Below are positions 45,026-53,741 of a DNA stretch of 64,000 bases, piece after piece. Below the pieces are notes generated by a model. That model did no database searches, was not told the DNA's origin, and was given only the letters and a program-made list of their open reading frames with translations. This DNA is from Gallionella sp. (GTDB lineage Bacteria; Pseudomonadota; Gammaproteobacteria; Burkholderiales; Gallionellaceae), in the NCBI GenBank assembly GCA_023259035.1, contig JAHFRA010000005.1, positions 1-64,000 on the forward strand, read 5' to 3'. The number at the start of each line of letters is the position of its first letter. Positions within the stretch are counted from its first letter, which is position 1. Position numbers and translations under genes: made by a program.

Positions 45026-47002
45026 TTAGATTTCGGCAAAGCCAATTTCTTTAAGGTAGTTGTATGTTCCATCGTAAAACGAAGCGTGACGCGTTGCATC
45101 TTCGGCATCACCTTCAGGTACGACCAGAACCATTCCTTGACGTGCTCGGGTCAACAAAACGCGGTACGCATTTTTCAAATATTGCTTGCGCTCTACCTTG
45201 TTTATTTTGTTCCATTTATCTCCACAAAATGAATGATGGTGCCATTCCTTGGCGATGTATCGAAAATCAGCATCCCACGTCACACACGCCCAATCGAGCT
45301 CCAAACCCTGAACGTGAAATTCGGTGGCAACATCTTCCAAATAGTAGGATGAACGCACGTCTTCCTTGCCATCCAAAAACCAATGCACAGGATCCATCGG
45401 CGACTTCACATCAATTGCGTAGGGCTTAAGCCTTTCAGCTTGCGACGACACAACAATGCCGTAGCGTTCAGAGCCACGAGCTTGGCGCTTTAACCATTGT
45501 TTAGCGGCGTCTAGATTGCGAGTGATGACGATAGGGTATTGGCTCTTCACACGGATATGTGTTTCACGTGCAGCCTCTATATCGAGATCAAGCAGTTGTT
45601 TAACTAAGAGTGAAACATCTTCTGCTCGAAATGAGTGCATTGACACCGCCAGATGCAACTCATCTTGATAGCTCACATGCTGGCGAGCGCGAAGCGTGGC
45701 CAATGTTTCTGTGGCGCTATATTCGGAATCGGTCAACCGTGATGAAATGTAAATATGCCAATCAGGAAAAGAGCGGCTAATGGACTCAATCCACTCGCCA
45801 ATACCAGCCTCACCCGTATTAATTTCTTGCCCACCACCAACCAAACAAACGATCACTGCCCAATCTGGGTGTCGATCCATGCAGGAAATTAAAAATTCTG
45901 GTTCAGATTGGTTAAAGTTGGGCGTGTTTTTCTTGCGAGCCATAAATGACGACGTTTGTTCTTGATTCCATGCACGCTGCGCCTCATCGAAAATAGCCAC
46001 ATGCTCTACGGGAGGCGCGGAGGTATCAATCAGACAATCATCCCGAAAATGATGCACGTTTTGAATGAAGGTTTTAACATCACTGCGCGCCACTCCAATT
46101 TTTACTTTTTCGCCACTTTCAGCCGCGCGTCGAACTCGATCTCGGGCTAGTGCTTCACAGAGAATCTTAACTAGCGGGCCATTGCCTGATAAATACACGC
46201 TATACAATTGATCGTCTGCGTTGATATGTTGCGTGGCCACATCCAAGCCCACCAGTGTTTTGCCCGCGCCCGGAACACCGGTCACCAAACAGATTGACTT
46301 GTGCGACTGCGCTTTTGATTGCCTGATGATTTCAGAAATTGCGTTAGATGTTAGTGTGAGATTCGTAGCGCCAGCATCGCTGCGGGTGATTTCTGCAACT
46401 GAATGGTTATTGTAAAGCGCCATCGCTGCCTCAATGATTGTGGGCGTAGGGCAATAACGTCCGCATTCCCATTCAGCCACGTCAATATCGCTGCCATCAA
46501 CAAATTTAAGCACCTGTTCAATCACATTACTGAGCTGATCAACATCCGTTTTGATAGGAAAAAGCAGACGGTCGTTCTGGTGGGTGGTTGCGATAAGTGG
46601 CGTTGCGTTAGTCACTTTTGTTGCAACTAAAACAGGAGCAATAAATTGTTCATGGCTGGATTCATGAAAATTCTTCAAGTCCAACGCGTAATCAAATACT
46701 TGATCGATGGCATACACACTAAATTCTGTCTCACCGACCTTGAATTCCATGACAAAAATGACTGCACCAATCACTGCCACCACATCTATTCGGCGCCCCA
46801 TGCGAGGAATGGAATATTCGAAATAAACTGAGCCGGTATGAGATGAAAGCGTGGTGCGTAAAATTTCAATTTGAGCGGCCCATGCATCGCGCTGAGTTTG
46901 AATTAACGCAAAATCGTTACCTAATGTGAGGCTGCCAAGTATCTGCTCGGTAGAGGATTGAACAAAGCAATCTATGGTTGCTGCGTAATACGCACGTTTC
47001 AT
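45026..47002 (-). CDS. DUF2075-family protein: PD-(D/E)XK-like nuclease fused to a superfamily 1-type helicase/ATPase
   Basis: 658 residues from ATG 47002. The N-terminus has the spacing of a PD-(D/E)XK nuclease: [10 protein letters not shown] (Asp73) and [11 protein letters not shown] (Glu86-x-Lys88). The ATPase has Walker [11 protein letters not shown] (242-249) and Walker [11 protein letters not shown] (339-345), with C-terminal helicase motifs ([41 protein letters not shown]) of DUF2075 proteins. Such nuclease-helicase fusions occur in defence islands. Its neighbours are toxin-antitoxin genes and an IS. A defence role is inferred, not shown. Confidence 0.8.
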   Translation of the reverse strand: MKRAYYAATIDCFVQSSTEQILGSLTLGNDFALIQTQRDAWAAQIEILRTTLSSHTGSVYFEYSIPRMGRRIDVVAVIGAVIFVMEFKVGETEFSVYAIDQVFDYALDLKNFHESSHEQFIAPVLVATKVTNATPLIATTHQNDRLLFPIKTDVDQLSNVIEQVLKFVDGSDIDVAEWECGRYCPTPTIIEAAMALYNNHSVAEITRSDAGATNLTLTSNAISEIIRQSKAQSHKSICLVTGVPGAGKTLVGLDVATQHINADDQLYSVYLSGNGPLVKILCEALARDRVRRAAESGEKVKIGVARSDVKTFIQNVHHFRDDCLIDTSAPPVEHVAIFDEAQRAWNQEQTSSFMARKKNTPNFNQSEPEFLISCMDRHPDWAVIVCLVGGGQEINTGEAGIGEWIESISRSFPDWHIYISSRLTDSEYSATETLATLRARQHVSYQDELHLAVSMHSFRAEDVSLLVKQLLDLDIEAARETHIRVKSQYPIVITRNLDAAKQWLKRQARGSERYGIVVSSQAERLKPYAIDVKSPMDPVHWFLDGKEDVRSSYYLEDVATEFHVQGLELDWACVTWDADFRYIAKEWHHHSFCGDKWNKINKVERKQYLKNAYRVLLTRARQGMVLVVPEGDAEDATRHASFYDGTYNYLKEIGFAEI

Positions 47003-47204
47003 AGGTTTAGAGACTATCAAGTGAAGTGTGTATTTTTGTTTGCGTCGGCACCTTCCGGTGCGTATTGAATTGCCGTGGGTAGAAATGCCGCTTCGATTTA
47101 CAACCCACAAAAAGGATCGGCATCATTTCTCCTCCCACGGCGCGAAACCGATGGGGCGCTTCTTCCTGGGCCCCAGCGGGATCATGGAACTAAATTCATT
47201 CTGA

Positions 47205-47528
47205 TTATTTAACACGCTTAGCTGCCGCCAGATATACGGTGTTGTCTTCACGCTTGCCGACTGACAACACCAGCACGACCAATTCGCCGTCTTCAACCGC
47301 GTAAACCAAACGGCAGCCTTGCCTGAGCAGTTTGATTTTGTAACAGCCCGCCAATTCCCGGTGCAGGAGCGCGCCGGGTACATGCGGGGCTTGCAGGCGT
47401 TTTGCCAGCAGCGGTTTGAGAGCCTGTTTGATTGATCCATCCAGCGCCTGCCATTCGCGCCATGCATCCGGCACAAATTTGAGGCTGTATTTCGTGGCGG
47501 GTTTGCGTCCGGCCTGCTTAGAGGTCAT
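47205..47528 (-). CDS. relE: RelE-family toxin
   Basis: 107 residues. The core YSLKFVPDAWREWQALDGSIKQALKPLLAKRL, GCYKIKLLRQGCRLVYAVEDGELVVLVLSVGKRE is a standard RelE/ParE-fold mRNA interferase, with the C-terminal GKR..D..Y replaced by GKREDNTVYLAAAK. The start overlaps the antitoxin stop by 11 bases. It should cleave mRNA on the ribosome when free of its antitoxin. Confidence 0.9.
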   Translation of the reverse strand: MTSKQAGRKPATKYSLKFVPDAWREWQALDGSIKQALKPLLAKRLQAPHVPGALLHRELAGCYKIKLLRQGCRLVYAVEDGELVVLVLSVGKREDNTVYLAAAKRVK

Positions 47529-47775
47529 CCAGTGTTACCCCGATGGCGCGGTCTTTTTGTTTGAGGCGTTCTTTTACCAGGCGCACGAGGTGCAGATCGT
47601 CGATCTCTTCCAGCATGGCTTCGTAACGGTCGGGCGGCACCATGTAGAACGCGGGCTTGTTGTGGCTGAGCACGGCTACCGTCTGTCCGCCCGATTCCCT
47701 GAGCGCCCCGTTGGGATTCTTCTTGAATTCCGTCATGCTTACCGTCAGGTCGGACAGTATCGTTTCCATTGCCAT
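47518..47775 (-). CDS. relB: RelB/Phd-type antitoxin
   Basis: 85 residues from ATG 47775, preceded by AGGAG at good spacing. The N-terminal DNA-binding part (ILSDLTVSMTEFKKNPNGALRESGGQTVAVLSHNKPAFYMVPPDRYEAMLE) is of the Phd/YefM style, and a charged tail should wrap RelE. Upstream is a perfect palindrome that is likely its own operator. Confidence 0.88.
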   Translation of the reverse strand: MAMETILSDLTVSMTEFKKNPNGALRESGGQTVAVLSHNKPAFYMVPPDRYEAMLEEIDDLHLVRLVKERLKQKDRAIGVTLDDL

Positions 47776-47785
47776 TATATAGCTC

Positions 47786-47817
47786 CTTAATTGGCTCATA
47801 TTACGGAGCCAATTAAG
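47786..47817. promoter_or_regulatory. Probable relBE operator palindrome
   Basis: CTTAATTGGCTC and GAGCCAATTAAG are perfect 12-bp complements around an 8-base centre, 11 bases upstream of the relB start. This is the normal place for an autoregulatory operator bound by the RelB-RelE complex. Confidence 0.7.
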
Positions 47818-47840
47818 CCACCGGCCATGTCTTTAGTCAA

Positions 47841-47856
47841 GAAGTAATCAAAATGG
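47841..47856 (+). repeat. Left target-site duplication of the IS
   Basis: GAAGTAATCAAAATGG, identical to 49239-49254 and directly abutting the left inverted repeat. Confidence 0.88.
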
Positions 47857-49238
47857 TGTCGCGAGCTTTTGATCTGTCCGGTTTTGTAGCACGCAATCTG
47901 TCCGGTTGTCCTATTGCCCAGGGAGGGCGATATGAAGCCGACAAAAGTGCTACAGGAGATACGGAAGATGAGATTCGAGGAAGCGTATGAAGGATGGAAT
48001 GCAGGGCGGCTGACGCAAGCCGAAGCGGCGCGGATACTGGGGGTTTGCGAGCGCAGTTTCCGCCGCTACCTGGGGCGCTATGAAGCAGACGGCTTGGATG
48101 GCCTGATTGATCGGCGGCTGGAACAAGCGTCGAACCGTCAGGCGCCGGTGGATGAAGTGGTGGCGATGACCGACGAGTATCGGCGCCAGTATCTGGGCTG
48201 GAACGTCAAACACTTCCATAGCTGGTACAAGCGCACGGGTGGCGCACGCAGCTACACGTGGGTCAAGAAGCGTCTGCAGGAAGCGGATCTGGTGCCCAAG
48301 GCAAAGAAACGCGGTGCGCACAGGAAACGGCGTGAACGCTCCGCTCTGCCCGGCATGATGATCCATCAGGACGGCAGCACCCACGAATGGGTTGCCGGGC
48401 AGAAGTGGGATTTGATCGTCACGATGGATGATGCCACCAACTGGCACTACTCGATGTTCTTTGTCGAAGAGGAAGGCACGGCGAGCAGCTTCCGGGGCGT
48501 GCGAGATGTGATCGAAGCGCACGGCCTGTTCAGTTCGTTCTACAGCGACCGTGGCAGCCACTACTGGCACACCCCCGATGCGGGTGGCAAGGTGGACCGC
48601 GACAACCCTACCCAGTTTGGTCGCGCTCTGCGGCATCTGGGCATCGAGATGATCGCGGCTTACTCGCCGGAAGCGCGGGGAAGATCGGAACGCGCTTTCG
48701 GCACCCATCAAGGACGTTTGCCGCTTGAGCTGGCCGCAGCTGGCATCACCGACATGGAGGCAGCCAACCGCTACTTGCGGGAGGTCTATATGCCGGCATT
48801 CAACGCCGAGTTCGCCTGCCCTGCGCCGGAAGAAGGTTCGGCCTTCGTGCCATGGATCGGGGGTGACCTGGGTGACATCCTGTGCGAACAGCACGAACGC
48901 ACGGTAGGCCATGACAACTGTGTCCGCTTCGAGAAACTGATCTTGCAGATTCCGGCAGATCGCCATCGCTGCCATTACGTCAAAGCCAGAGTGCGGGTGC
49001 ATTGCTACGCCGATGGCAATCTTGCCGTGTTCCATGGGCCGCGCAAATTGGCCGACTACAACCACGAAGGGAAGATGCTCGCACAGAACTTGAAACTGGC
49101 CGCTTGAACCGTCCGCCAAGCGCGCCGCCTTGTTTGGGAATCGGCTCCGGGCTACGCCCTACACCGCTTCCCAAACAAGGCAGAAAAAGCGGACAATTCA
49201 TGTGCTACAGAACCGGACAATTCTAAAAACCCGCGACA
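47857..49238 (+). mobile_element. Complete 1382-bp insertion sequence (ISNCY / IS1202-like)
   Basis: Imperfect terminal inverted repeats of about 50 bp begin TGTCGCGAGCTTTT on the left and TGTCGCGGGTTTTT on the right. Each end carries subterminal copies of TGTCCGGTT and the shared TGTAGCAC. The element encodes one intact transposase and is flanked by identical 16-bp direct repeats. Long target duplications are a known feature of IS1202-type elements. The intact ends and perfect duplications point to a recent insertion. Confidence 0.9.
47932..49107 (+). CDS. Transposase of the IS (DDE integrase core)
   Basis: 391 residues from ATG 47932, preceded by GGGAGGGCG. An N-terminal helix-turn-helix (LTQAEAARILGVCERSFRRYLGRYEADG) is followed by a second DNA-binding region and the rve-type core. 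Likely catalytic residues are in HQDGSTHEW, FYSDRGSHYW and RGRSERAFGTHQG. The frame is intact, so the element may be active. Family assignment to ISNCY/IS1202 rests on overall pattern and on the target duplication length. Confidence 0.9.
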   Translation: MKPTKVLQEIRKMRFEEAYEGWNAGRLTQAEAARILGVCERSFRRYLGRYEADGLDGLIDRRLEQASNRQAPVDEVVAMTDEYRRQYLGWNVKHFHSWYKRTGGARSYTWVKKRLQEADLVPKAKKRGAHRKRRERSALPGMMIHQDGSTHEWVAGQKWDLIVTMDDATNWHYSMFFVEEEGTASSFRGVRDVIEAHGLFSSFYSDRGSHYWHTPDAGGKVDRDNPTQFGRALRHLGIEMIAAYSPEARGRSERAFGTHQGRLPLELAAAGITDMEAANRYLREVYMPAFNAEFACPAPEEGSAFVPWIGGDLGDILCEQHERTVGHDNCVRFEKLILQIPADRHRCHYVKARVRVHCYADGNLAVFHGPRKLADYNHEGKMLAQNLKLAA

Positions 49239-49254
49239 GAAGTAATCAAAATGG
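49239..49254 (+). repeat. Right target-site duplication of the IS
   Basis: GAAGTAATCAAAATGG, identical to 47841-47856. Confidence 0.88.
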
Positions 49255-49270
49255 ATGGCATCACTTTTTC

Positions 49271-49408
49271 TCACATGGCGCGCAACCAATGGTCACTTCT
49301 TCTTGTGGGTTCCATCGGGATCATGAGTTCGCAAACGGCATCGAAAATAGTCTTGGGCTGGGTGTCATATTTCTTTTTAAGCGCGGACAGAGTGCGGCAA
49401 AGTGTCAA
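49271..49408 (-). pseudogene. Gene-tail remnant downstream of the mazF relic
   Basis: Open stretch reading LSALKKKYDTQPKTIFDAV followed by CELMIPMEPTRR to a stop at 49271. Its last 70 bases match about three quarters of the bases at 47120-47180, which read SMIPLGPRKKRPIGFAPWEEK to a stop at 47123 downstream of relE. Both therefore seem to be tails of the same unrecognised gene family. No start codon or full domain remains. Confidence 0.5.
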
Positions 49409-49422
49409 GGAAAAGGTGCGAA

Positions 49423-49541
49423 TCACTCCCGCACCGGGTCAATCACACTCACCACGCGCGCGACGATTCGCGTCCCGCAACCGCCAGATTGGGATTCACC
49501 CAATAGACATCGCCCTGCTGTGGAACGCGGCGGCGGATCAT
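49423..49541 (-). pseudogene. MazF/PemK-type toxin relic with its middle missing
   Basis: ATG 49541 overlaps the antitoxin stop (ATGA) and reads MIRRRVPQQGDVYWVNPN and LAVAGRESS, the MazF-family N-terminus, then stops at 49449. In another frame, overlapping the junction, IVARVVSVIDPVRE follows, a normal MazF-family C-terminus (stop 49423). About 70 central residues are gone, so the product cannot be functional. Confidence 0.8.
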
Positions 49542-49699
49542 GCGATCTCGCGCCCTACCGGTTTGCCTTCCCGCGCCCGGGCCGTTTCGGCATTGAGCTT
49601 GGCAAGCTTTGCGGGGGTGACACCATGCAACAGATCGGAGAGGAAATAGCGGCGTTTGTTGGCAACACCGCCTTGTTTGCGCACATTTACGGTTGCCAT
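49538..49699 (-). pseudogene. MazE/AbrB-type antitoxin with internal deletion
   Basis: ATG 49699 reads MATVNVRKQGG, the start of a MazE-like AbrB swapped-hairpin domain. It then jumps directly to KRRYFLSDLLHGVTPAKLAKL and REGKPVGREIA, the toxin-binding C-terminal part. About 35-40 residues of the DNA-binding core (normally containing a TIPADVLK-like motif) are missing. The frame is kept, so a 53-residue peptide with a toxin-binding tail could still be made. Confidence 0.75.
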
Positions 49700-49769
49700 G
49701 ACATCCTCTGGTTTATAGTTGCACTTTGCAGCACTTTTGGGCAATTAATGCCTTCGGCGCAGTGTTCCC

Positions 49770-50256
<487 letters not shown>

Positions 50257-50286
50257 GATTCAATGCGGTTTCATGAATAAACGATG

Positions 50287-51561
50287 CTAACCTTGATAGA
50301 CAACCTGCCCATCGAGCAGCGTATAACACACCCGGCCTTGCATCTCGTAGCCGTTGAACGGCGTGTTTTTGCCCTGGCTCTTCAGTGCGGAAGGTTCGAC
50401 TTTCCAGGCTGTCTTCGGGTCGAACACGCAGATGTCGGCGTGCGCGCCGACCGACAGGTGTCCCATTTTTTGCCCCAGCAGTTGCGCGGGGTTGATGGTC
50501 ACGCGGGACAGCGCCTCCAGCAGCGGCACCTTGTCCTGTTCCGCCCATTTCAGCACCAGCGGCAGCAGAAGCTCCAGGCCGGTTGCGCCCGCTTCCGCTT
50601 CGGCAAACGGCAACTGCTTGGCATCGTCGTCTACCGGGGAATGGTCGGAGCAGACCGCGTCGATCGTGCCGTCCAGCAGCCCGGCGCGCAGCGCTTCCCG
50701 GTCGCGCAGGCCGCGCAACGGCGGAATCAGATGGCAATTGGCATCGAAAAATCCGATGTCCATTTCGGTCAGGTGCACATGGTTCATCGACACATCGCAG
50801 GTCACCGCCAGGCCATCGCGTTTGGCGGCGCGCACCATTTCCACGCCCGCCGCGCTGGAGACGCGGCAGATGTGCAGAATTGCGCCGGTCGCGCGCGCCA
50901 GTTGCAGCATGGTCGCAAGCGCGATGGTTTCGGCCACGACCGGGATAGTCGGCAAACCCAAGCGGGTGGCGACTTCGCCGTCGTGCGCCACGCCGTCTTT
51001 GGCGAGGAAGCTGTCCTGCGGGCGCAGCCAGACGCGGTAGCCGAAGGTCGCCGCGTATTGCATGGCGCGCATCAGCACCCTTGTGTCGGTCAGCGGCGCA
51101 TCGGCTTGGCTGAACGCCTTGCAGCCCGCTTCCGTCAGCTCGATCATCTCGGTGAGTTCCGCGCCTTTCAGGCCATAAGTCAGGGCGCCGATCGGGAACA
51201 CGCGCGCCTGGTTCAGCGAGCGGGCGCGGTGCTTGAGCATCTCCACCAAGCCCGGTTCGTCCAGAGGAGGATCGGTATCGGGCAGGCAGGATAACGAGGT
51301 CACGCCGCCCGCCACCGCAGCGGTCATCTCGGATTCCAGCGTGGCCTTGTATTCGTAGCCCGGCTCGCGCAAACGCGCGGCGACATCCACCAGCCCCGGC
51401 ATTACGACCAGCCCGCTGGCGTCGATCACCTGCTCCGCGACGAAACCCTGCGGCGCTTTACCGATGGCGACAATGCGCCGCTCGGCGATGAACACATCCT
51501 GCTGCGCGTCGATCCTGTTTTTCGGGTCGATCAGGCGCCCGTTCTTGATATGGATATTCAT
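50287..51561 (-). CDS. pyrC: Dihydroorotase-like protein, probably catalytically inactive (PyrC', ATCase partner)
   Basis: 424 residues from ATG 51561, overlapping the pyrB stop by ATGA. The fold is type I dihydroorotase, but the metal-binding HxH after the first strand is missing: [17 protein letters not shown] in place of DxHxHxREPG. Proteins like this do not catalyse the reaction; they form a holoenzyme with aspartate carbamoyltransferase, as in Pseudomonas. An active dihydroorotase must then be encoded elsewhere. Tight coupling to pyrB supports this. Confidence 0.9.
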   Translation of the reverse strand: MNIHIKNGRLIDPKNRIDAQQDVFIAERRIVAIGKAPQGFVAEQVIDASGLVVMPGLVDVAARLREPGYEYKATLESEMTAAVAGGVTSLSCLPDTDPPLDEPGLVEMLKHRARSLNQARVFPIGALTYGLKGAELTEMIELTEAGCKAFSQADAPLTDTRVLMRAMQYAATFGYRVWLRPQDSFLAKDGVAHDGEVATRLGLPTIPVVAETIALATMLQLARATGAILHICRVSSAAGVEMVRAAKRDGLAVTCDVSMNHVHLTEMDIGFFDANCHLIPPLRGLRDREALRAGLLDGTIDAVCSDHSPVDDDAKQLPFAEAEAGATGLELLLPLVLKWAEQDKVPLLEALSRVTINPAQLLGQKMGHLSVGAHADICVFDPKTAWKVEPSALKSQGKNTPFNGYEMQGRVCYTLLDGQVVYQG

Positions 51562-52514
51562 ACCTTTGCTCCCGCCAGCATGCTCATTACTGCCATGCGC
51601 ACCGCGATGCCGAACGTGACCTGCGGCAGGATGACCGAGTGCGCTCCGTCCGCGACGCTGGAGTCGATCTCGACGCCGCGGTTCATCGGCCCCGGGTGCA
51701 TCACGATGGCATCTTGTCTCGCCAGCGCCAGTCGCTCCTGCGTCAGGCCGTAGTGCTTGAAATATTCCTGCGCCGAAGGCAGCAATGCGCCTTGCATGCG
51801 CTCGTTCTGCAGGCGCAGCATCATCACCACGTCGACATCTTTCAAACCCTGCGTCATGTCGTGATAGACCTGTACGCCGAGATTTTCCACCATCGTGGGC
51901 AGCAAGGTCTTGGGTGCGATGACGCGCACTTCCGGCACGCCGAGCGTGGTCAGCGCGTGGATTTGCGAACGCGCGACGCGCGAATGCAGCACGTCGCCGA
52001 CGATTGCGACGCGCAGGTTGTGGAATTCCTTCTTGTAGTGGCGGATGGTGAACATGTCGAGCAGCGCCTGCGTGGGGTGAGCATGGCGGCCGTCGCCGGC
52101 ATTGATGACATGCACATCCGGCGCGACATGCCGGGCGATGAAATGCGCCGCGCCGCTTTGCGCGTGGCGCACCACGAACATGTCGGCGTGCATCGCGCAC
52201 AGGTTGTCCACGGTATCCAGCAGGGTTTCGCCCTTGCTGGTGGAGGAAGAGCCGATGTTGAGGTTGACCACATCCGCCGACAGCCGCTTGGCGGCGATCT
52301 CGAAGGTGGTGCGGGTGCGGGTGCTGTTTTCGAAGAATACGTTGAACACCGACTTGCCGTGCAGCAGCGGGACTTTCTTGATCTCGCGCCCTTCGGCGAC
52401 ATCGAGAAAGGTAGCCGTCTTGTCGAGAATGTCGCGCACGATGGCGACCGGCAAGCCCTCGGTGGTCAGCAGGTGCTGGAGTTCGCCGTTCTTGTTGAGT
52501 TGCGGATTTTTCAT
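51558..52514 (-). CDS. pyrB: Aspartate carbamoyltransferase catalytic subunit
   Basis: 318 residues. Carbamoyl-phosphate site [19 protein letters not shown], the [12 protein letters not shown] loop, [12 protein letters not shown] and [13 protein letters not shown] are all present, so the enzyme should be active in pyrimidine synthesis. The start follows the ruvX stop with overlap. The gene pair with an inactive dihydroorotase suggests a dodecameric complex. Confidence 0.96.
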   Translation of the reverse strand: MKNPQLNKNGELQHLLTTEGLPVAIVRDILDKTATFLDVAEGREIKKVPLLHGKSVFNVFFENSTRTRTTFEIAAKRLSADVVNLNIGSSSTSKGETLLDTVDNLCAMHADMFVVRHAQSGAAHFIARHVAPDVHVINAGDGRHAHPTQALLDMFTIRHYKKEFHNLRVAIVGDVLHSRVARSQIHALTTLGVPEVRVIAPKTLLPTMVENLGVQVYHDMTQGLKDVDVVMMLRLQNERMQGALLPSAQEYFKHYGLTQERLALARQDAIVMHPGPMNRGVEIDSSVADGAHSVILPQVTFGIAVRMAVMSMLAGAKV

Positions 52515-53044
52515 ACGATCAGCCCCGCTGCGGGTTCATCAAAATACGCCTGCAAAATCTGCTGCGCTGCATATTGGTCGATCAGGGCTTTTTGTTTCCT
52601 GCCATGGATGCCCTGTTCGTCTAACTGCGCGCTTGCCGAGTGCGAAGTATAACGTTCATCGACCAGAATCACCGGCAAATTAAACCGCCCCTTGAGGCGG
52701 TTGGCGAAGCGGCGGCACAATGCGGTCAGCTCGTGCGGCGTGCCATCGTCGTTGCACGGCAGGCCGACCACCAGCGCGCACGGCTGCCATTCGTCGAGCA
52801 GTGCCGCTATTTTAGCAAAGCGCGCAGTGGTTTTTTCGTCGGCAATGGTGGTCAGCGGGCTGGCGCGGCGCAACAAGGTATTGCCTGTGGCGACGCCGAT
52901 GCGTTTGGTGCCAAAATCGAATGCGAGAAGCGTTCCTTCCAGAGGACAGAGGACAGATGCTGCGCTGACAGAGGACAGAGTGTTGTCGTTACGCGGTTTT
53001 TTCTGTCCTCTGTCCTCTGTCTTCTGTCCTCTGACGTCAGGCAT
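52511..53044 (-). CDS. ruvX: RuvX/YqgF-family Holliday-junction resolvase-like protein with repeat-derived N-terminus
   Basis: The conserved domain begins at [18 protein letters not shown] and includes [12 protein letters not shown] and [12 protein letters not shown]; the RNase H-like acidic residues are kept. The only good start is ATG 53044, which overlaps the algH stop, giving 177 residues. About 33 residues between start and domain ([17 protein letters not shown] and more) are encoded by a purine-rich repeat with a 17-bp inverted repeat. The family is usually about 140 residues, so this leader is an insertion. Confidence 0.9.
   Translation of the reverse strand: MPDVRGQKTEDRGQKKPRNDNTLSSVSAASVLCPLEGTLLAFDFGTKRIGVATGNTLLRRASPLTTIADEKTTARFAKIAALLDEWQPCALVVGLPCNDDGTPHELTALCRRFANRLKGRFNLPVILVDERYTSHSASAQLDEQGIHGRKQKALIDQYAAQQILQAYFDEPAAGLIV
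52940..53019. repeat. 17-bp inverted repeat of GGACAGA units at the ruvX start
   Basis: CAGAGGACAGAGGACAG (52940-52956) and its exact complement CTGTCCTCTGTCCTCTG (53003-53019). Further copies of GAGGACAG lie at 52971-52978, and CTTCTGTCCTCTG lies at 53021-53033. The array encodes the QKTEDRGQ leader of RuvX. Confidence 0.85.
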
Positions 53045-53597
53045 GCCCGGCATCCTCCACCAGCGAGGCATAGCTGACTCCCAGCAAGGACATCGCTGCG
53101 GGCAACCGATCCTCGGGCGACAGATCGAAAAGGATGTGCTCTGAGGCTGGCACGGACAGCCAGATATTCTCGGTCATCTCATGCTCCAACTGCCCCTGAT
53201 CCCAACCGGCATAACCCAGCGTGACAATCACATTGCGCGGCCCCCGCCCTTCGCCCATCGCTTCGAGAATATCCTTGGATGTGGTCAGTGCCAGCCTGTC
53301 GTTGATGCGCAGCGTGGACTGCCATTCCCCTTGCATATCGTGCAACACGAAGCCGCGCTCGGTCTGCACCGGACCGCCAAAAAGCACCGGCATTTTCTCC
53401 AGTTCTGGCTGGTGCAGCGGGATATTAATTTGATTAAACATCTCGGCCAGCGTCAGGCTGATCGGACGATTCACGACAATTCCCAACGCGCCGTTCTCGT
53501 TGTGTTCGCATATATAGGTTAGCGTGCCGGCAAAAAAGCCCTCCTGCATGGCAGGCATGGCAATCAGGAAATGGTGGGTCAAGTTGAAATTGGACAT
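53037..53597 (-). CDS. algH: AlgH/YqgE-family protein
   Basis: 186 residues. [41 protein letters not shown] and [15 protein letters not shown] are the family hallmarks; the molecular function is not established. The gene lies between the chemosensory operon and ruvX-pyrB, a common betaproteobacterial order. pyrR, often found between ruvX and pyrB in such clusters, is absent here. Confidence 0.94.
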   Translation of the reverse strand: MSNFNLTHHFLIAMPAMQEGFFAGTLTYICEHNENGALGIVVNRPISLTLAEMFNQINIPLHQPELEKMPVLFGGPVQTERGFVLHDMQGEWQSTLRINDRLALTTSKDILEAMGEGRGPRNVIVTLGYAGWDQGQLEHEMTENIWLSVPASEHILFDLSPEDRLPAAMSLLGVSYASLVEDAGHA

Positions 53598-53741
53598 GGC
53601 GACATTGTAGCTTTATGAGGTTAACCGCACAATTGAAAGCCCTGTTCAAGGTGATGATTCCGAGCAAATGAAGTCGGCGTAAGGCGGGCTACGTTTGCCA
53701 AGCCGGGCATAACCCAACCTGCATTTAGTTTCGCGTCCGGC

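Noticed and set aside
47120-47190. Integron attC-like site downstream of relE
   Set aside because: The repeated tail after two toxin genes suggested cassette ends, but no GTTRRRY/RYYYAAC core sites or attC-type fold could be found.
50284-51294. Long plus-strand open frame opposite the dihydroorotase gene
   Set aside because: Antisense to a conserved gene, with no start signal and no recognisable domain.
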